From positions 1 to 8,534 of the forward strand of contig DFBT01000112.1 in assembly GCA_002366725.1 (NCBI GenBank): DNA of 8,534 bases, read 5' to 3'. Under the pieces are notes generated by a model. That model was given only the letters and a program-made list of their open reading frames with translations. It was not told the origin of the DNA and did no database searches. This DNA comes from Caldifarciminota bacterium UBA3073 (GTDB taxonomy: Bacteria; Hydrothermota; UBA3073). The position numbers and the translations under genes were made by a program. Positions 6,611 through 8,534 of this stretch are shown one piece after another. Positions within the stretch are counted from its first letter, which is position 1, and every line of letters begins with the position of its first letter.

Positions 6611-6636
6611 CACCACAAAGACACAAAGTCACGAAG
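6611..6636. repeat. ACCACAAAGACACAAAG-type tract, copy 1
   Basis: This purine/AC-rich tract (ACCACAAAGACACAAAG followed by TCACGAAG) has an imperfect inverted partner at 6851-6876 with 20 of 26 matching bases. A short related piece, AGACACAAAGACACC, lies near 6782-6796. Such tracts are, to my recollection, dispersed between genes in many uncultivated bacterial genomes. No function is known to me. Confidence 0.55.
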
Positions 6637-6700
6637 TTAAGGAATAAAAACCAACAAATCTATTATCCTTGTTTTCTTGAAGGTTTTAATGTAACAGGGA

Positions 6701-6724
6701 CTTGCCTGCCTGAGGGTAGGCAAG
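6701..6724. repeat. Hairpin of the GCCTGCC repeat family
   Basis: CTTGCCT (6701-6707) and AGGCAAG (6718-6724) form a perfect 7-bp stem around a 10-nt loop. The sequence resembles the TGCCTGCCGGTAGGCA repeat but carries a different centre. It lies upstream of both divergent promoters, outside either predicted transcript. Confidence 0.6.
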
Positions 6725-6804
6725 CAAGAGACTTTTAAGAAAAAAATTATTCAGACACAAGACTATACTTACCGGCAAGTAGAGACACAAAGACACCAAT
6801 TCAA

Positions 6805-6841
6805 ATTTACAATTTTCGATTGTCAATTTTCAATTGTAAAT
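6805..6841. repeat. AT-rich inverted repeat
   Basis: ATTTACAATT (6805-6814) pairs perfectly with AATTGTAAAT (6832-6841) across a 17-nt loop that itself repeats the ATTGTCAATTTTCAATTG theme. It is followed at once by the inverted ACCAC-type tract. It may be slippage-derived intergenic sequence. Confidence 0.5.
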
Positions 6842-6850
6842 GGTCAATTC

Positions 6851-6876
6851 CTTGTGTTCTTCGTGTCTTCGTGGTC
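6851..6876. repeat. ACCACAAAGACACAAAG-type tract, inverted copy
   Basis: CTTGTGTTCTTCGTGTCTTC followed by GTGGTC is an imperfect reverse complement of 6611-6636. The two tracts bracket about 215 bp, which resembles a repeat block with inverted ends. No coding sequence lies between them. Confidence 0.55.
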
Positions 6877-6929
6877 TTTCTTTTTATCTCGCTTCTCACA
6901 ATCCGTTTAATCCGCTGACCAATTTAATC

Positions 6930-7002
6930 CCTGCCTACTGGTCCCTACGGACCCGTTGCACAGCATCTCATACGAGCCGTAGGGCCGAATGGAATGGGCA
7001 GG
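6930..7002. repeat. Long imperfect hairpin built from two repeat motifs
   Basis: The inner stem pairs GG-CCCTACGG (6940-6950, with T6942 bulged) with CCGTAGGG-CC (6977-6986), giving 10 pairs. Outer arms CCTGCC (6930-6935) and GGCAGG (6997-7002) can also pair. The inner arms are diverged, mutually inverted copies of the TACGGATCCGTA repeat seen in the ppdK leader. The structure ends about 40 bp upstream of the ybeY -35 box. Confidence 0.6.
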
Positions 7003-7039
7003 CAGGCGCTGACTTCTTTTAATCCGATGAAGAAAAAAC

Positions 7040-7068
7040 TTGACAATCTGAAATATATATGGTAGAAT
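7040..7068 (+). promoter_or_regulatory. Sigma70-type promoter for ybeY and the CNNM gene
   Basis: TTGACA (7040-7045) and TAGAAT (7063-7068) are separated by 17 bp, and TGG immediately precedes the -10, so it also fits an extended -10. Transcription should begin near 7075. That leaves a leader of only about 27 nt before the ybeY ATG. Confidence 0.85.
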
Positions 7069-7101
7069 AGAATCAGTCACTTCTCTCATCACCGCCAAAT
7101 A

Positions 7102-7518
7102 ATGCACGAAATATTCATAAATCCCGATGGATACAATATAGATGTTCACGCCCTGAAAGGGCTCGCAGATGCCATCTTAAAATGCGAAGACGACTCTTTT
7201 AAACTCCGGATAGAGATCACATTTACAGACGACAGTTATATGAGGAAACTCAACTCACGGTATCTTGGGAGGGATTATCCAACCGACTGTCTTTGCTTTA
7301 ATTTAATGGATGAGACAAGGGATAGACAGATTGCAGATGTATACATATCCTACGACAGGGCAATCGAACAGGCAAAGGAGAGAGGCGAAGCACTCGATTA
7401 TGAACTTGCGATTCTCACTGCGCATGGCGTTCTACACGCACTCGGGTACGAAGATGATAAATCAATAGAGATGAAGCAAGAGGAGTATGTAAAGAGACTA
7501 TTCACGCACACCCAATGA
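7102..7518 (+). CDS. ybeY: YbeY family endoribonuclease (rRNA maturation factor), variant metal site
   Basis: YbeY is a small metal-dependent RNase involved in 16S rRNA 3' maturation and ribosome quality control. The 138-residue protein shows the family core: TFTDD (40-44), LNSRYLGRDYPTD (50-62), ADVYIS (78-83, usually GDI.IS) and HGVLHALGYED (108-118). The usual zinc triad is three histidines spaced as HGxLHxxGYDH. Here H108 and H112 are kept and the third ligand is D118. The Arg found after the Tyr in E. coli (YRGKD) is Leu (YLGRD), and the VLSF motif reads CLCF. Similar changes occur, to my recollection, in Bacteroidetes YbeY proteins. The start ATG has a good promoter about 35 bp upstream but no Shine-Dalgarno sequence. 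The CNNM gene follows after 12 bp. Confidence 0.9.
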   Translation: MHEIFINPDGYNIDVHALKGLADAILKCEDDSFKLRIEITFTDDSYMRKLNSRYLGRDYPTDCLCFNLMDETRDRQIADVYISYDRAIEQAKERGEALDYELAILTAHGVLHALGYEDDKSIEMKQEEYVKRLFTHTQ

Positions 7519-7530
7519 TTCAACCCATCT

Positions 7531-8478
7531 ATGCTTACCGTTCTTCAAATAATTTCGCTCGTTTCATTGTTGTGCCTTTCAGCTTTCTTCTCGGGTTCCG
7601 AAACTGCCATATTCTCACTTTCCCCGCTTACGAGAAAAAAACTTGCCGAGGAGTCTCACAAGTTCTCAAGCTTGAGAGAACCACATACGCTGTTACCCAC
7701 AATGCTGTTCGGCAATACCCTCGTAAACATAAGTATCTCCTACCTTGCAACCATACTCGTTACGGGATTTCTGGGAATACTATCACCACAGGGTATCATA
7801 ATAATAACATTGTGTATTGCTTTCGTGATTCTGTGCTTGGGTGAGGTCGCGCCGAAGTTTGTATCGGCAAGGTTCGGAGAAATTGTCACGAGAAAGGCAA
7901 TGTCCACTCTGCTTTTCTTCAAAAAGATCTTTGCCCCCTTCGTCCTTCTCATAAGTTTTAGAACGACGAGATTCTGGAAAAGAGAAGAGGCAAAGCTCAC
8001 GCCGTACGAGGTCAAGGTAATGATATCCCTTGCCAGAGAGGAGGGTTATGTAACCGAAAGAGAAAAGAAATTTGTGGAAAGGGTGCTATCCTTGAAAGAG
8101 ATTACGGCAGAGGATATCATGACCACAAGGAGAAATATACAGGCATTCGATGAGAGAACCCCACTTTCCTCTATAATAGAGGATATGATGACGGGACATC
8201 TACACTCCAGAATTCCTCTCTATAGGGGAAACATAGACAATATTACAGGTGTATTTTATGTAAAGGATGTTCTTCCGTTTCTCCACAGTAAACGCCTTGG
8301 TAATATGCGTGCGAAGAGACTGAGGAGGACCGCGATGTTTATCCCATCGAGTATGGGACTGTCAGAACTGTTAGAAAATTTTCAAAAAAAGAGAACTCAT
8401 ATAGCTATATGTGTAGATGAGTACGGTGGTGTAGACGGTCTCATTACGCTGGACGATATTCTGGGAAAAATATTATAA
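7531..8478 (+). CDS. CNNM/CorC-type membrane protein with CBS pair, lacking the C-terminal CorC domain
   Basis: The family (DUF21/CNNM with CBS domains) comprises inner-membrane proteins tied to magnesium and divalent-cation transport. Hydrophobic segments lie at about 3-20, 57-83, 88-105 and 126-143. Family motifs are present: SGSETA (21-26), GNTLVN (61-66) and GEVAPK (104-109). CBS1 covers about 193-250, with SRIPLYRG and GVFYVKDVL. CBS2 covers about 265-315, with DEYGGVDGLITLDDIL. The protein stops right after CBS2 at 315 residues, whereas typical HlyC/CorC proteins continue with a further C-terminal domain to over 400 residues. No other frame restores that domain. It is either a short natural variant or a truncation, with a dispersed repeat starting 29 bp past the stop. 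It follows ybeY by 12 bp without a Shine-Dalgarno sequence, so translational coupling is plausible. Confidence 0.88.
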   Translation: MLTVLQIISLVSLLCLSAFFSGSETAIFSLSPLTRKKLAEESHKFSSLREPHTLLPTMLFGNTLVNISISYLATILVTGFLGILSPQGIIIITLCIAFVILCLGEVAPKFVSARFGEIVTRKAMSTLLFFKKIFAPFVLLISFRTTRFWKREEAKLTPYEVKVMISLAREEGYVTEREKKFVERVLSLKEITAEDIMTTRRNIQAFDERTPLSSIIEDMMTGHLHSRIPLYRGNIDNITGVFYVKDVLPFLHSKRLGNMRAKRLRRTAMFIPSSMGLSELLENFQKKRTHIAICVDEYGGVDGLITLDDILGKIL

Positions 8479-8507
8479 ATTATCCAAAAATATGCTTTAA
8501 CCACGCC

Positions 8508-8527
8508 TGCCTGCCGGTAGGCAGGGA
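8508..8527. repeat. Dispersed TGCCTGCCGGTAGGCAGGGA repeat, copy 2
   Basis: These 20 bases are identical to 6343-6362. The repeat lies 29 bp after the stop codon of the CNNM gene and runs almost to the window edge. As RNA the arms could pair and stabilise the 3' end, but no U-tract follows within the window. Confidence 0.8.
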
Positions 8528-8534
8528 TGATCAC

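Noticed and set aside
6207..7101. tRNA, tmRNA or CRISPR array in the large intergenic region
   Set aside because: No cloverleaf with T-arm GTTCRA, no tmRNA tag region and no regularly spaced repeat-spacer units were found. The 22-bp repeats number only two exact copies.
6840..7149. Short open frames on both strands (60 and 80 codons) upstream of and overlapping ybeY
   Set aside because: They run through repeats and the ybeY promoter, have no ribosome binding site, and encode nothing recognisable.
7515..7844. Open frame starting at the ATG that overlaps the ybeY stop
   Set aside because: It is out of frame with the CNNM gene, which has clear motifs from 7531 onward. Its product has no family features.
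8440..8534. Frameshift explanation for the short CNNM protein
   Set aside because: Reading past the stop, and in the adjacent frame that stays open to the window end, gives no CorC/HlyC-like residues. A simple one-base slip does not restore the domain.

Overview
The window is bacterial chromosome of middling GC content with a housekeeping layout and no phage, transposase, CRISPR or tRNA signal. The lineage cannot be fixed from this sequence. Three things suggest an uncultivated candidate-phylum bacterium, perhaps near the FCB group: dispersed CCTGCC/GGCAGG and TACGGATCCGTA palindromes between genes, 'ACCACAAAGACACAAAG' tracts, and a YbeY with an Asp in place of the third metal-binding His. 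This placement is a low-confidence inference.

Positions 1-3557 (minus strand) hold the protein quality-control operon tig-clpP-clpX: trigger factor, the ClpP protease and the ClpX unfoldase. It has its own sigma70-type promoter (TTGACT, 17 bp, TATAAT, with a TG extended -10) just beyond the end of ppdK. Its leader of about 120 nt contains a GC-rich hairpin and a perfect 17-bp palindrome. The 222 bp after clpX hold a repeat-like hairpin but no gene and no clear intrinsic terminator.

Positions 3558-6206 (minus strand) encode a full-length pyruvate, phosphate dikinase with intact catalytic motifs and a strong Shine-Dalgarno sequence. Its promoter lies about 360 bp upstream and is nearly a copy of the tig promoter. 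The resulting leader of about 355 nt contains two identical 22-bp repeats exactly 180 bp apart, several hairpins, and a possible closing stem for a three-way junction.

Positions 6207-7101 are an 895-bp intergenic region with no credible gene. It holds the ppdK leader and promoter, repeat tracts, a long imperfect hairpin, and the divergent ybeY promoter. Positions 7102-8478 (plus strand) encode YbeY and a CNNM/CorC-type membrane protein that stops after its CBS pair. Neither has a recognisable Shine-Dalgarno sequence. Another dispersed palindrome follows at the window edge.

Functionally, trigger factor and ClpXP cover nascent-chain folding and regulated proteolysis, PPDK links pyruvate and phosphoenolpyruvate, and YbeY acts in rRNA maturation and ribosome quality control. 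No convincing undescribed multi-gene system is visible. The features most worth following up are regulatory: the structured repeat-rich ppdK leader, the near-identical ppdK and tig promoters, and the palindrome in the tig leader.
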